The position numbers and the translations under genes are program-made. A DNA stretch of 64,000 nt from Bacilli bacterium (GTDB taxonomy: Bacteria > Bacillota_I > Bacilli_A > RF39 > UBA660): contig JAQUWE010000006.1 of NCBI GenBank assembly GCA_028693035.1, positions 1 through 64,000 of the forward strand, given 5' to 3'. The notes under the pieces are model-generated. The model ran no database searches. It was not told the origin of the DNA and saw only the letters and a program-made list of their open reading frames with translations. Shown one piece after another: positions 45,103-53,343 of this stretch (position 1 is its first letter; each line of letters begins with the position of its first letter).

Positions 45103-46989
45103 ATGTTAAATAATTATGCCAATATGTCAAATGAAACATCCACTTTCCTAATGAGTCTTATAATTGCAGTAGCCATCGTTGGATTTGTGATTTATTTGAT
45201 TTTAGGAATTAGTTGGTCTAAAATTTTCAAAAGTAATGGAGAAAAAGGATTTAAGGCTTTTATTCCTGTCTACAATGCATGCGTGCTTATGGAGATTGTA
45301 GGTATGAATCCAGCTATGGTTTTATTGTTCCTTATTCCGATTGTAAATTTATTTGTCCTTGCTTTAGTAAGTGTAAGAGTTGCGAATAAATTTGAAAAGG
45401 GAGCAGGATTTGCGATAGGACTATTGTTCTTTCCATTTATCTGTTACCCAATCTTAGCTTTTTCTTCTTCTGAAGTAAAAGAAAAAAGAGAAGTAAAAAA
45501 ACACAAAAAAGAAGCACTTGCAGAAGAAGAGGATCCTATTATCTGTTCTGTATGTGGAACCACTTTAGCGCCTGATGCTACAGAATGTTTTGTATGTGGG
45601 GAAAAAGTAGAGCCAAAAAATGCTGAAACAGTAGAAGTACCAGTGTTAGAACAACTTGCTAAAGAAGAAATGAGTAAAAATTCTTTAGAAGAAATGCCTA
45701 CATTAGAAACAGAAGAAAAAGAAGAAACACCTTCTTTAGAAAATATAGAGGAACCAGCTTTGGATCCTATTTATGGAGCGCCTCAAATGGAAGAGAAACA
45801 AGAGGAACCTGTATATTCTAATATAGAAGAGGAAGAAATACCTGTCACACCAATTCCAAGTTCTTTTGTGGAAGAAGAAGTGCCAGCTGCACCTACCAAT
45901 GATTTTGATATCAATGAAATCGTAAATGCATATAACACGGATGAAGCCCCTCTAGAACCAGTGTCTCCGGAAGTGGAAGAGGCACCTTATGAAAGTAGAG
46001 AACCTTATAAATATAAAGCGTCTTCTAAAACACTTGATGAAATATTAAAATTAAACAACAATTTATATACAAATATAGAAAATAAGAAAAAAGAAGAAGA
46101 CGATCTTCCTAAGGAAGAAAACCTTATTTCTAAAGAAGATGTACAACCACTTGTGCAAACAGAACTTCCAAAAGAAAAGGAAGCAGAATTAGAACAAGAA
46201 GTAGATGATTTTGTAAAAGAATTGCTTCATTTAAAAAGTGAAAACGAAGCTACAAAAGAAGACGTTGTACCAGTAGAGCCTATTACAACCAATTTTGTAA
46301 AAGAGGAAATTCCATCTACACAATTTGATTTTATGCCAGCAGAACCTTTTGCATCAGAAGAAACAAGTGCACCTAGTGTAGAAAAAAATAATGATTTGTT
46401 TGGAAAAGCAAATGAAATGAATATTCCTGTAGAAGAAAAAGAAATAGAACCTTATATACCAGAAGAAGTAAGCATTCCTAAGGTAGAAGAAAAAGATGAT
46501 TTATTTCAAAAAATCAATGAAATGAACGCCGCTTTAGAAGAACAAGAACCAGAACCTTATATGCAAGAAGAAAGCAGTACTCCTAAGGCAGAAGAAAAAG
46601 ATGATCTATTTGAAAAAATCAACGAAATGAATGCCGCTTTAGAAAAGCAAGAAGAATCTTATGTACCAGAAGAGGTAAATGTTCCTAAAATAGAAGGTGC
46701 ACATTTATTTGGACAACAAAGTACAGTAGAAGTACCTTTAGAGGAAACTTCAATACCTGCATTTGTTCCAAATGAACCAATTGATTTAACCGCACATTTT
46801 CCAAAAGTAGAAAAACTTCCAGTAGACGAAGCTCCTTATATAAAAGAAGAACCTGTTGTGGAAGAAGTGAAACATGAAGAATTTGTTAAACCAGGAATTG
46901 GACAAGTAAGAACTTGTACAAACTGTGGTTCAACTATTCCAAGATATAGCCAAAGATGTTTACTTTGCGGACAAGCAATCGAAAAATAG
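45103..46989 (+). CDS. Membrane protein with two zinc ribbons and a long acidic linker
   Basis: A 628-residue protein. N-terminal membrane part (about 1-125, four hydrophobic helices, FKAFIPVYNACVLMEIVGMNP, DUF5684-like). Then a first zinc ribbon CSVCGTTL...CFVCGEK (about 145-170), some 430 residues of Glu/Pro-rich, probably disordered sequence with a three-fold 35-residue repeat, and a last zinc ribbon CTNCGSTI...CLLCGQ at the C-terminus. Function is unknown. The build (membrane anchor, flexible acidic arm, terminal zinc ribbon) suggests a scaffold that reaches into the cytoplasm (inference). Confidence 0.7.
   Translation: MLNNYANMSNETSTFLMSLIIAVAIVGFVIYLILGISWSKIFKSNGEKGFKAFIPVYNACVLMEIVGMNPAMVLLFLIPIVNLFVLALVSVRVANKFEKGAGFAIGLLFFPFICYPILAFSSSEVKEKREVKKHKKEALAEEEDPIICSVCGTTLAPDATECFVCGEKVEPKNAETVEVPVLEQLAKEEMSKNSLEEMPTLETEEKEETPSLENIEEPALDPIYGAPQMEEKQEEPVYSNIEEEEIPVTPIPSSFVEEEVPAAPTNDFDINEIVNAYNTDEAPLEPVSPEVEEAPYESREPYKYKASSKTLDEILKLNNNLYTNIENKKKEEDDLPKEENLISKEDVQPLVQTELPKEKEAELEQEVDDFVKELLHLKSENEATKEDVVPVEPITTNFVKEEIPSTQFDFMPAEPFASEETSAPSVEKNNDLFGKANEMNIPVEEKEIEPYIPEEVSIPKVEEKDDLFQKINEMNAALEEQEPEPYMQEESSTPKAEEKDDLFEKINEMNAALEKQEESYVPEEVNVPKIEGAHLFGQQSTVEVPLEETSIPAFVPNEPIDLTAHFPKVEKLPVDEAPYIKEEPVVEEVKHEEFVKPGIGQVRTCTNCGSTIPRYSQRCLLCGQAIEK
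46378..46690 (+). repeat. Three tandem repeats of about 35 codons
   Basis: Each unit runs (V/A)E-E-K-D-D-L-F-x-K-x-N-E-M-N, a short spacer, then E-(E/S)-Y-x-(P/Q)-E-E and P-K. Units two and three are nearly identical; unit one is degenerate. Confidence 0.8.
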
Positions 46990-47095
46990 AAAGTGTAAAA
47001 GCTTCCTTTTTTTTACTATATTTTTTATTATATAATGATAGACTAAGAATAGGGAGTATGGTACACTATATAAAGAATAGAGGAGTGAGTACAGA

Positions 47096-48760
47096 ATGAA
47101 TAGAAAAAGAGGATTTACCTTGATAGAACTTTTGGCTGTAATAGTAATACTTGCTATTATTGCCCTTATTGCGACCCCTATTATAGTAGGTGTTATTAAT
47201 AAATCTAAAAAGAATGCTTTTTTAGATGCTTCTTATGGAGTACTAGAAGCAGGCAAATTATACTATGCCAAAAATCTTAACAATGATGCATTTACAGGAG
47301 AAACTTTTACCTTCCCAGACGATGCTGGCAGTTTAAAATTATCGGGTGAAAAACCAGGAGGTGGAACTCTCTTTATAGGCAGCAAAGGGGAAACCACCTT
47401 ATCCATTTTTGATAAAGGAAAAAACTGGTGTGCTAGTAAAGAAGATAAAGACGAAAAAGTAACTATCAAAAAGTACACAGATACATGTGGAGAGGTAGAT
47501 ACAGAAAATAATACAGAACAATTAAATGTTTTAATGCAAAAACAAATCACTAAAAACACAGAAACAGTATGTACAGAGGCAAGTGGTGTCTTTTCAGGAA
47601 ATTGCTATTTCAAAGGAACCGAAGAAGAAATCAATAAAAACTATGTTTGGTATAGTGGACTGCTATGGAGAGTTTTATCTGTTTCTAATAACGGAAATGT
47701 AAGAATGATTAGTGAACTTCCTTTAACAGCCATTCATGGTTTTGAGGAAAAATATTTGTGGAGTGGCAATGCTGCCTATTATAAAGATAGTAGTTTAAAT
47801 AAATGGCTATCTACTAATTTTTATGAAAATTTATCTAATGAAGCAAAATCAAGTATTCAAAATGAGAGTTTTTGTATTGGTACATCACTAAATAATTGTT
47901 CTTTAAAGTCAAGTTCTAATCCTGCTGGAATGCTTACTGAAGAGGAATATACAAAAGCAGGAGAAAGTAATTCTTATTTAAACAATCAAAGAGCCTTCTT
48001 TTTAGCCAATTATAAAACATCTACCACGCTTGCTTATGCAGACAATCAAGGAATAGTGCAAGCTGGACCTTATTATAATATCCATGGCGTTCGTCCAGTG
48101 ATCACCACTGTATCCTTCGTTCCTAATAAAGGGAATGGTACAAAAGAAAAACCATATCAATTATATACAAAGAAAACAAATATAACAGATATAGATGTAG
48201 GAAGTTATATAAGTGTTCCAAAAAAAGAAGACGGAAATTATCTGGTAAGACTCATTGATAAAAAGGATGGACCTAAAGTTGTTTTAAACGATACCTATGG
48301 AAGCTCTGTAATGAACACAAATAAAGCCCCTTGGTATTCAGCAGCAACTGTTATGCAAAATTATTTAAATACTTTTTATAATGGATTGCATACAGGTTAT
48401 GTAGATACAGCAAATCATGATTACAATGCTACCCTTTATAATCCTGTAGATGGCAGGACGGGTTGGCCAAATGCAACTTCGATTTGGCAAGGAAAAATTG
48501 CACTGTTAAGAGTAGCGGACTGGTTTTGTGGAAATGATATTTTACTAGGAAGTAATGAACTCATTTGGACGATGACAACCAGCCGGAATACAGGGGGTAG
48601 TGGCCAGTTTATGGCTATCAATAGTCACCCGGCCCAAACACTCAGTTCAACACTTGCTGATACTTCAGCAAAAGTACGTCCATCTTGGTATTTAAAAAAC
48701 GATTTAACAGTTATAAGTGGGGAAGGAACCCTCAAAAATCCATATATTTTAAAAGGATAA
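47096..48760 (+). CDS. Pilin-like protein 4 with two DUF6273-like domains
   Basis: A 554-residue protein. It has the same pilin N-terminus (RGFTLIELL, Glu +5) and shared module (WCASK...) to about residue 130. The rest contains two related domains: one with KNYVWYSGLLWRVLSV and ending HGVRPVIT near 340, a second with YLVRLIDKKDG and ending KVRPSWYLKNDL. Both end in an (I/V)RP motif like that of pilin-like protein 1. The last residues GTLKNPYIL mirror the inter-domain GTKEKPYQL, which supports an internal duplication. RBS GAGGAG. Confidence 0.83.
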   Translation: MNRKRGFTLIELLAVIVILAIIALIATPIIVGVINKSKKNAFLDASYGVLEAGKLYYAKNLNNDAFTGETFTFPDDAGSLKLSGEKPGGGTLFIGSKGETTLSIFDKGKNWCASKEDKDEKVTIKKYTDTCGEVDTENNTEQLNVLMQKQITKNTETVCTEASGVFSGNCYFKGTEEEINKNYVWYSGLLWRVLSVSNNGNVRMISELPLTAIHGFEEKYLWSGNAAYYKDSSLNKWLSTNFYENLSNEAKSSIQNESFCIGTSLNNCSLKSSSNPAGMLTEEEYTKAGESNSYLNNQRAFFLANYKTSTTLAYADNQGIVQAGPYYNIHGVRPVITTVSFVPNKGNGTKEKPYQLYTKKTNITDIDVGSYISVPKKEDGNYLVRLIDKKDGPKVVLNDTYGSSVMNTNKAPWYSAATVMQNYLNTFYNGLHTGYVDTANHDYNATLYNPVDGRTGWPNATSIWQGKIALLRVADWFCGNDILLGSNELIWTMTTSRNTGGSGQFMAINSHPAQTLSSTLADTSAKVRPSWYLKNDLTVISGEGTLKNPYILKG

Positions 48761-48763
48761 AAG

Positions 48764-48791
48764 AAAGTACTCTATTATAGAGTACTTTTTT
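48764..48791 (+). terminator. Terminator of pilin-like gene 4
   Basis: Perfect arms AAAGTACTCTA and TAGAGTACTTT, T6. Confidence 0.88.
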
Positions 48792-48931
48792 ATGAAATAA
48801 AACACAAAAAGAGACACAGAATAATAATAAGAGAAATAGAATAAAAGAAAAGACAAAAAAACGATTAAAAAACTTGTGATGAGAGAAAACCCATGTTATA
48901 CTAATAGTAATAGATAGGAAAGAGGTCGTAT

Positions 48932-49393
48932 ATGAACAAAAATGTAATAAAAATAGTCAGTGTATTTATCATCAGTTGTTTCTTTTTAACAGGATGTGGG
49001 GGAAATAAAAAGTCCATACCGGCTGATTCTTTCCGAAAAGAAATGGAAAAAAAGGCTTATACAGTCCAAGATGTAACCGCTACTTATGATCAAGAAACAA
49101 CAAGTAAAGCATTATTTGCTGTCAACACAGAATACCAAATTGAATTCTATGCCCTAAAGAATGGGGACGGTGCAAAAAGTTCTTATGATTTCAATAAGAG
49201 TAGAGTTGCAATCCAAAAAACAAAAGATGCTAAAGAAAAAGAAGTTAAAAAAGGAAATTATGTATACTATACATTAGAATCTTCTAAAGTATATACCGTT
49301 ATTTCAAAAGTAGACAATACAGTTCTTTATGCAAGTACAGATAGCAAACATAAAAAAGAAATAGAAGAAGTTATAAAGAACTTAGGGTATTAA
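48932..49393 (+). CDS. Lipoprotein, unknown family
   Basis: A 153-residue lipoprotein with lipobox LTGC (Cys near residue 22). The mature part is lysine-rich, with alternating strands that would fit a small alpha/beta (DUF4358-like or cystatin-like) fold. It is a single gene between two terminators; ribosome site AAAGAGG. Confidence 0.7.
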   Translation: MNKNVIKIVSVFIISCFFLTGCGGNKKSIPADSFRKEMEKKAYTVQDVTATYDQETTSKALFAVNTEYQIEFYALKNGDGAKSSYDFNKSRVAIQKTKDAKEKEVKKGNYVYYTLESSKVYTVISKVDNTVLYASTDSKHKKEIEEVIKNLGY

Positions 49394-49408
49394 AAATAAG
49401 GAAAAGAC

Positions 49409-49447
49409 AAGGAAAACATTGGCTTTCCTTTTTTTTTTTGATATAAT
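49409..49447 (+). promoter_or_regulatory. parC: Terminator/promoter composite before parC
   Basis: Arms AAGGAAAA and (C)TTTCCTT followed by T10 end the upstream gene. -35 TTGGCT (49419-49424) lies in the loop, then a 17-bp spacer and TATAAT (49442-49447). It closely matches the element before parE. Confidence 0.7.
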
Positions 49448-49465
49448 AAACAAAGGTGATGTAAG

Positions 49466-52024
49466 ATGGAAAGCATTATAAAACGTATATTTGACTACTC
49501 ATTAGAAGAAATTATGGAAAAACGATTCTCTAGTTATTCCAAATCCATTATACAAGATCGTGCCTTACCAGATGTAAGGGATGGACTCAAACCCGTACAA
49601 AGAAGAATTTTATATGGGATGTATAAAGAAAGACATACCTATGATAAACCAACTGTAAAATCTGCACGTTGTGTAGGGGATATCATGGGTAAATACCATC
49701 CACATGGAGACTCTTCTATCTATGAAGCTATGGTTCGTATGAGCCAGTGGTGGAAACAAAATGCAATCTTAATTGATATGCAAGGAAACAATGGTTCCAT
49801 GGATGGCGATGGCGCAGCTGCTATGCGTTATACAGAAGCAAGACTTTCTAAAATGAGCAATGAACTAATCAACAAAGATATCGAAAAAGGAACGGTTATG
49901 ATGGCCCCTAACTTTGATGATACTTTGTCAGAACCAACTGTTCTACCAGCTCGTTTTCCAAACCTTCTTGTCAATGGAGCCAACGGCATTAGTGCGGGGT
50001 ATGCAACCAATATTCCTCCTCATAATTTAGGGGAAATTATTGATGCTACTATCAAAAGAATTGACAGCCCTAATTGTTATTTAGAAACCATCTTAGAAAT
50101 CGTAAAAGGACCTGATTTTCCAACAGGCGGGATTGCTCTTGGAAGAAAAGGACTCTTAGATGCTTTTAAAACAGGTCGTGGCAAGATGATGATAAGAGCA
50201 AAATATACAGTAGAAAAAACTAAAGCAAAAGAACAAATCATTATTACAGAAATTCCTTTTGATGTAAATAAAGCAGCTTTAGTTGCTAAAATCAATGACA
50301 TTAGAATTGATAAAAAAATAGAAGGAATCGCAGACGCAAGAGATGAATCGGATAGAGAAGATTCTGTACGTATCGCGATTGATCTAAAAAAAGATGCCAA
50401 CAGTGAACTCATTATCAATTATTTATTAAAAAATACCGATTTACAAATTTCATATAACTATAATATGGTAGCGATTGTTAATAAAAGACCAATGACACTA
50501 GGCATCCTTCCTATTTTAGATGCTTATGTAGCCCATCAAAAAGAGATTATTACCAAAAGAATTTCCTTTGATTTAGCGCATGCCAAAGAAGAAATGCATA
50601 TTGTAGAAGGACTTATCAAAGCTTTATCTATTTTAGATGAAGTCATTCGTATCATTCGTTCTAGTAAAAACAAAACCAATGCCAAAGAAAATTTATCAGA
50701 AAAATATGGGTTTACAGAAAGACAAGCAGAAGCAATTGTTGTTTTACAACTTTACCGTTTGTCTAATACAGATGTCACAGAACTTATGACAAGAAGAGAT
50801 AACTTAGCGATTATCATTAGTGGTTTAGAAGCTATTTTAAAAGATGAAAATAAACTACACAGTCAAATGAAAGACGAACTTAGAGCTATTAAAAAAGAAT
50901 ACGCTGTACCAAGAAAAACAGAAATCAGAGATGAAATCGAAGAAATTAAAATTGATACAACGCATCTTATTCCAAAAGAAGATGTTATTGTGGTTGCGAC
51001 CAAAGAAGGATACTTAAAAAGAGTGTCTATGCGTAGTTACAATAAAGAAGAGGAAACCCTTTTAAAAGAAGGAGATTATTCGATTGGGCTTTATGAGGCC
51101 AATACCTTAGATACTCTCTTACTTTTCACAGACAAAGGAAATTATTTATATGTACCTGTATACGATATTCCAGATCTAAAATGGAAAGAACTTGGTAAAC
51201 ATGTAAGTAATTTAGTACCTTTAGATCCTGATGAAAACATTGTATATTCTCTTTTAGTACCTGATTTCAGTGCTGACAAAGAAATCACTCTTTTCACACA
51301 AAATGGAATGGTCAAAAAGACAAAACTAAGTGATTATAAAGTTGTTAGATATTCAAAACCAATGGTCGCAATTAAGGTAAAAGATAAAGACAAAGTCGTA
51401 AGTGTTACGGAAAGCAATGGACAAAATGTCTTCATCGCAACGAGAAGAGGCTATGGTCTTAGATACGAAGCAAGTGAAATTCCTGTAACAGGACTTAAAG
51501 CAGCAGGTGTAAAAGCCATTACACTTAAAGAAGATGAGGTAGTAAGTGGAACCCTCTTTGATGATAGTGCAGAATATATTACTGTATTTACTTCTAAAAA
51601 TACTGGAAAAAGAATGAAAATAAGTGATTTTGAAGCAACAGCTCGTGCAAGACGCGGTTTACAAATTATCCGTGATGTCAAAACAAATCCTTATTATATT
51701 GAAAATATGTATATTATTTCTCATAAAATCCATGTAGGAATTAAATATAAAGAAGACTTTGGTACTTTAAAAATCACAGAACTTCCTATTGCAGACAGAT
51801 ATTCCGCAGGAACCAGTCTTGGCAATAAAGAAATCATTGAAACCTTTATAGAAAAAAATATCCCTATAAAAGAAACGATGCAAGAAGAATCTGTGCCAGA
51901 AGTAGTAGAAGTAATAGATACCAAAGAAGAACTAAAAGAAGAAACAAAATTAGAAACATTAGAAAAAGTAGATGAAAAAATCTACACCATAGAAGACTTT
52001 TTAGATGACTTTAAAATCGAATAA
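49466..52024 (+). CDS. parC: DNA topoisomerase IV subunit A
   Basis: An 852-residue type IIA topoisomerase A subunit: [20 protein letters not shown], quinolone-resistance region [15 protein letters not shown] with Ser and Glu at the sensitive positions, active-site Tyr in [11 protein letters not shown] (about residue 121), and a degenerate beta-pinwheel C-terminal domain without a clear GyrA box, fitting ParC. An acidic tail follows. It is 7.9 kb away from parE rather than adjacent as is usual. Ribosome site AAAGGTGAT. Confidence 0.92.
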   Translation: MESIIKRIFDYSLEEIMEKRFSSYSKSIIQDRALPDVRDGLKPVQRRILYGMYKERHTYDKPTVKSARCVGDIMGKYHPHGDSSIYEAMVRMSQWWKQNAILIDMQGNNGSMDGDGAAAMRYTEARLSKMSNELINKDIEKGTVMMAPNFDDTLSEPTVLPARFPNLLVNGANGISAGYATNIPPHNLGEIIDATIKRIDSPNCYLETILEIVKGPDFPTGGIALGRKGLLDAFKTGRGKMMIRAKYTVEKTKAKEQIIITEIPFDVNKAALVAKINDIRIDKKIEGIADARDESDREDSVRIAIDLKKDANSELIINYLLKNTDLQISYNYNMVAIVNKRPMTLGILPILDAYVAHQKEIITKRISFDLAHAKEEMHIVEGLIKALSILDEVIRIIRSSKNKTNAKENLSEKYGFTERQAEAIVVLQLYRLSNTDVTELMTRRDNLAIIISGLEAILKDENKLHSQMKDELRAIKKEYAVPRKTEIRDEIEEIKIDTTHLIPKEDVIVVATKEGYLKRVSMRSYNKEEETLLKEGDYSIGLYEANTLDTLLLFTDKGNYLYVPVYDIPDLKWKELGKHVSNLVPLDPDENIVYSLLVPDFSADKEITLFTQNGMVKKTKLSDYKVVRYSKPMVAIKVKDKDKVVSVTESNGQNVFIATRRGYGLRYEASEIPVTGLKAAGVKAITLKEDEVVSGTLFDDSAEYITVFTSKNTGKRMKISDFEATARARRGLQIIRDVKTNPYYIENMYIISHKIHVGIKYKEDFGTLKITELPIADRYSAGTSLGNKEIIETFIEKNIPIKETMQEESVPEVVEVIDTKEELKEETKLETLEKVDEKIYTIEDFLDDFKIE

Positions 52025-52038
52025 AAAGTCTTTTTTTT
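51993..52038 (+). terminator. Terminator overlapping the end of parC
   Basis: Arms AAGACTTTTTA and TAAAAAGTCTT (51993-52003, 52022-52032), T run after; the first arm is coding. Confidence 0.75.
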
Positions 52039-52102
52039 GTAGAGACAAACCTTTATTGTCAAATCTTTAGCCCCTTTGCATATACTACATTAGGTGATAA
52101 TC

Positions 52103-52483
52103 ATGGATAAAAAAGAGGCATTCAAAGAATTTGTAAAAGAAAATCCAAGACTCCTTAGTTTTGTCAAAAAAGGAGACATGACATGGCAAAAGTTTTATGA
52201 AATATACGATTTATATGGGGACAAGGACGAAGCATGGAAAGAATATACCGAAACAGAAGATAGAAGTGTAGAAGAACCAAAAGAAGCCGAAGAAACAGAA
52301 AAAAAAGAACCAGCGGATATAATGACATGGCTAAAAAATATTGATTTAGATAGCGTACAAAGTGGTGTAAACAGTTTACAAAGAGTAGTAGGACTCCTAA
52401 GTGATTTAGCGGCTCCAGAAGCTGTCAAAACCGCAACCGATACGTATAAACCAAGACCTTTATATAAACATTTTGAAGACTGA
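52103..52483 (+). CDS. ylbD: YlbD-like protein
   Basis: A 126-residue acidic protein starting with FKEFVKENPRLLSFVKKGDMTWQKFYEIYDLYG, the pattern of the YlbD (putative coat protein) family. The family name comes from spores, but the gene is also found in non-sporing relatives. Its stop overlaps the ATG of the ylbE-like gene (TGATG), and rsmD follows, as in the Bacillus ylb cluster. The ATG at 52103 has AGGTGAT upstream. Confidence 0.75.
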   Translation: MDKKEAFKEFVKENPRLLSFVKKGDMTWQKFYEIYDLYGDKDEAWKEYTETEDRSVEEPKEAEETEKKEPADIMTWLKNIDLDSVQSGVNSLQRVVGLLSDLAAPEAVKTATDTYKPRPLYKHFED

Positions 52484-52704
52484 TGATATTAGACGTACAA
52501 TTTCGTATTAAAAATAACCCAATGTATCAAAATTATTTAAGAGAAAACTCATATTGGTATAAAGTTTTGTCTAGAAATCCAGATAGGATTAAAGAATTTG
52601 AAGACAAAGCCAAAGAACATTATGGTGCAAGACCTACAGATAAGATTGGCAAACTCCTAAGTACTATGGAAATGATTAACTCTATTGTCTCTACACTAAA
52701 ATAA
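52483..52704 (+). CDS. ylbE: YlbE-like protein
   Basis: A 73-residue protein with YLRENSYWYKVLSRNPDRIKEFEDKAKEHYG, matching the YlbE family. Function unknown. Coupled by one-base overlap to the preceding gene. Confidence 0.8.
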   Translation: MILDVQFRIKNNPMYQNYLRENSYWYKVLSRNPDRIKEFEDKAKEHYGARPTDKIGKLLSTMEMINSIVSTLK

Positions 52705-52729
52705 TGATACAATAATTTGGGTGATGTAC

Positions 52730-53272
52730 ATGAAAATCATAAGTGGAAAATATAAAGGTAGAAAAATAGAAGGATTTGACATGGTAGGAACAAGACCTAC
52801 AATGGATCGCGTGAAAGAGTCCTTATTTGCCATGATTGGTCCAGAAGTAAGGGATAGTACTGTATTAGACTTATTTGGTGGCACAGGTTCTCTTGGACTA
52901 GAAGCTATCAGCAATGGTGCCAAAAGCTGTACTTTCGTCGATGTCAATCCAAAGGCTATCAAAACAATGAAAGAAACGGTTTCTAAAGTAGGGGTTACAG
53001 AACCAATAACCTATCTTTGCAAAGACTATAAAAAAGCATTAGAATCTTTTATAAGACAAGGTATACAGTTTGATCTTATTTTCTTAGATCCACCATACCA
53101 TCTTTGTATTATAGGTGCTATTTTAAAAATAATAAAAGAAGGCAATCTTTTAAAAGAAAATGGTATGATTGTTTGTGAATTTGAAGAAGAAAAACTAGAA
53201 TCAAATTCATTTACTCTTTATAAAGAAAGAACCTATGGTTCTAAAAATATTAAAATCTATAAGGAAAATTAA
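52730..53272 (+). CDS. rsmD: 16S rRNA (guanine-966-N2)-methyltransferase
   Basis: A 180-residue class I methyltransferase: MKIISGKYKGRKI at the start, GTRPTMDRVKESLFAMIG, SAM loop VLDLFGGTGSLGLEA and catalytic DPPY (FLDPPYHL). It methylates G966 of 16S rRNA. The ATG at 52730 with GGGTGAT is preferred over two upstream in-frame starts. Confidence 0.93.
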   Translation: MKIISGKYKGRKIEGFDMVGTRPTMDRVKESLFAMIGPEVRDSTVLDLFGGTGSLGLEAISNGAKSCTFVDVNPKAIKTMKETVSKVGVTEPITYLCKDYKKALESFIRQGIQFDLIFLDPPYHLCIIGAILKIIKEGNLLKENGMIVCEFEEEKLESNSFTLYKERTYGSKNIKIYKEN

Positions 53273-53284
53273 TTCCTTTTTTTT
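53261..53284 (+). terminator. Terminator overlapping the end of rsmD
   Basis: Arms AAGGAA and TTCCTT around AATTAA, T8. Confidence 0.75.
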
Positions 53285-53343
53285 ATGCCTTGCAAGGACT
53301 TTGTCACTTTCTTAAAATATATTGCAAGTAAGGAGGTGATAAA

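Noticed and set aside
47096-48760. Type IV pilus assembly locus around the pilin-like genes
   Set aside because: None of the four genes has an assembly ATPase, platform protein or prepilin peptidase nearby; they are isolated single genes.
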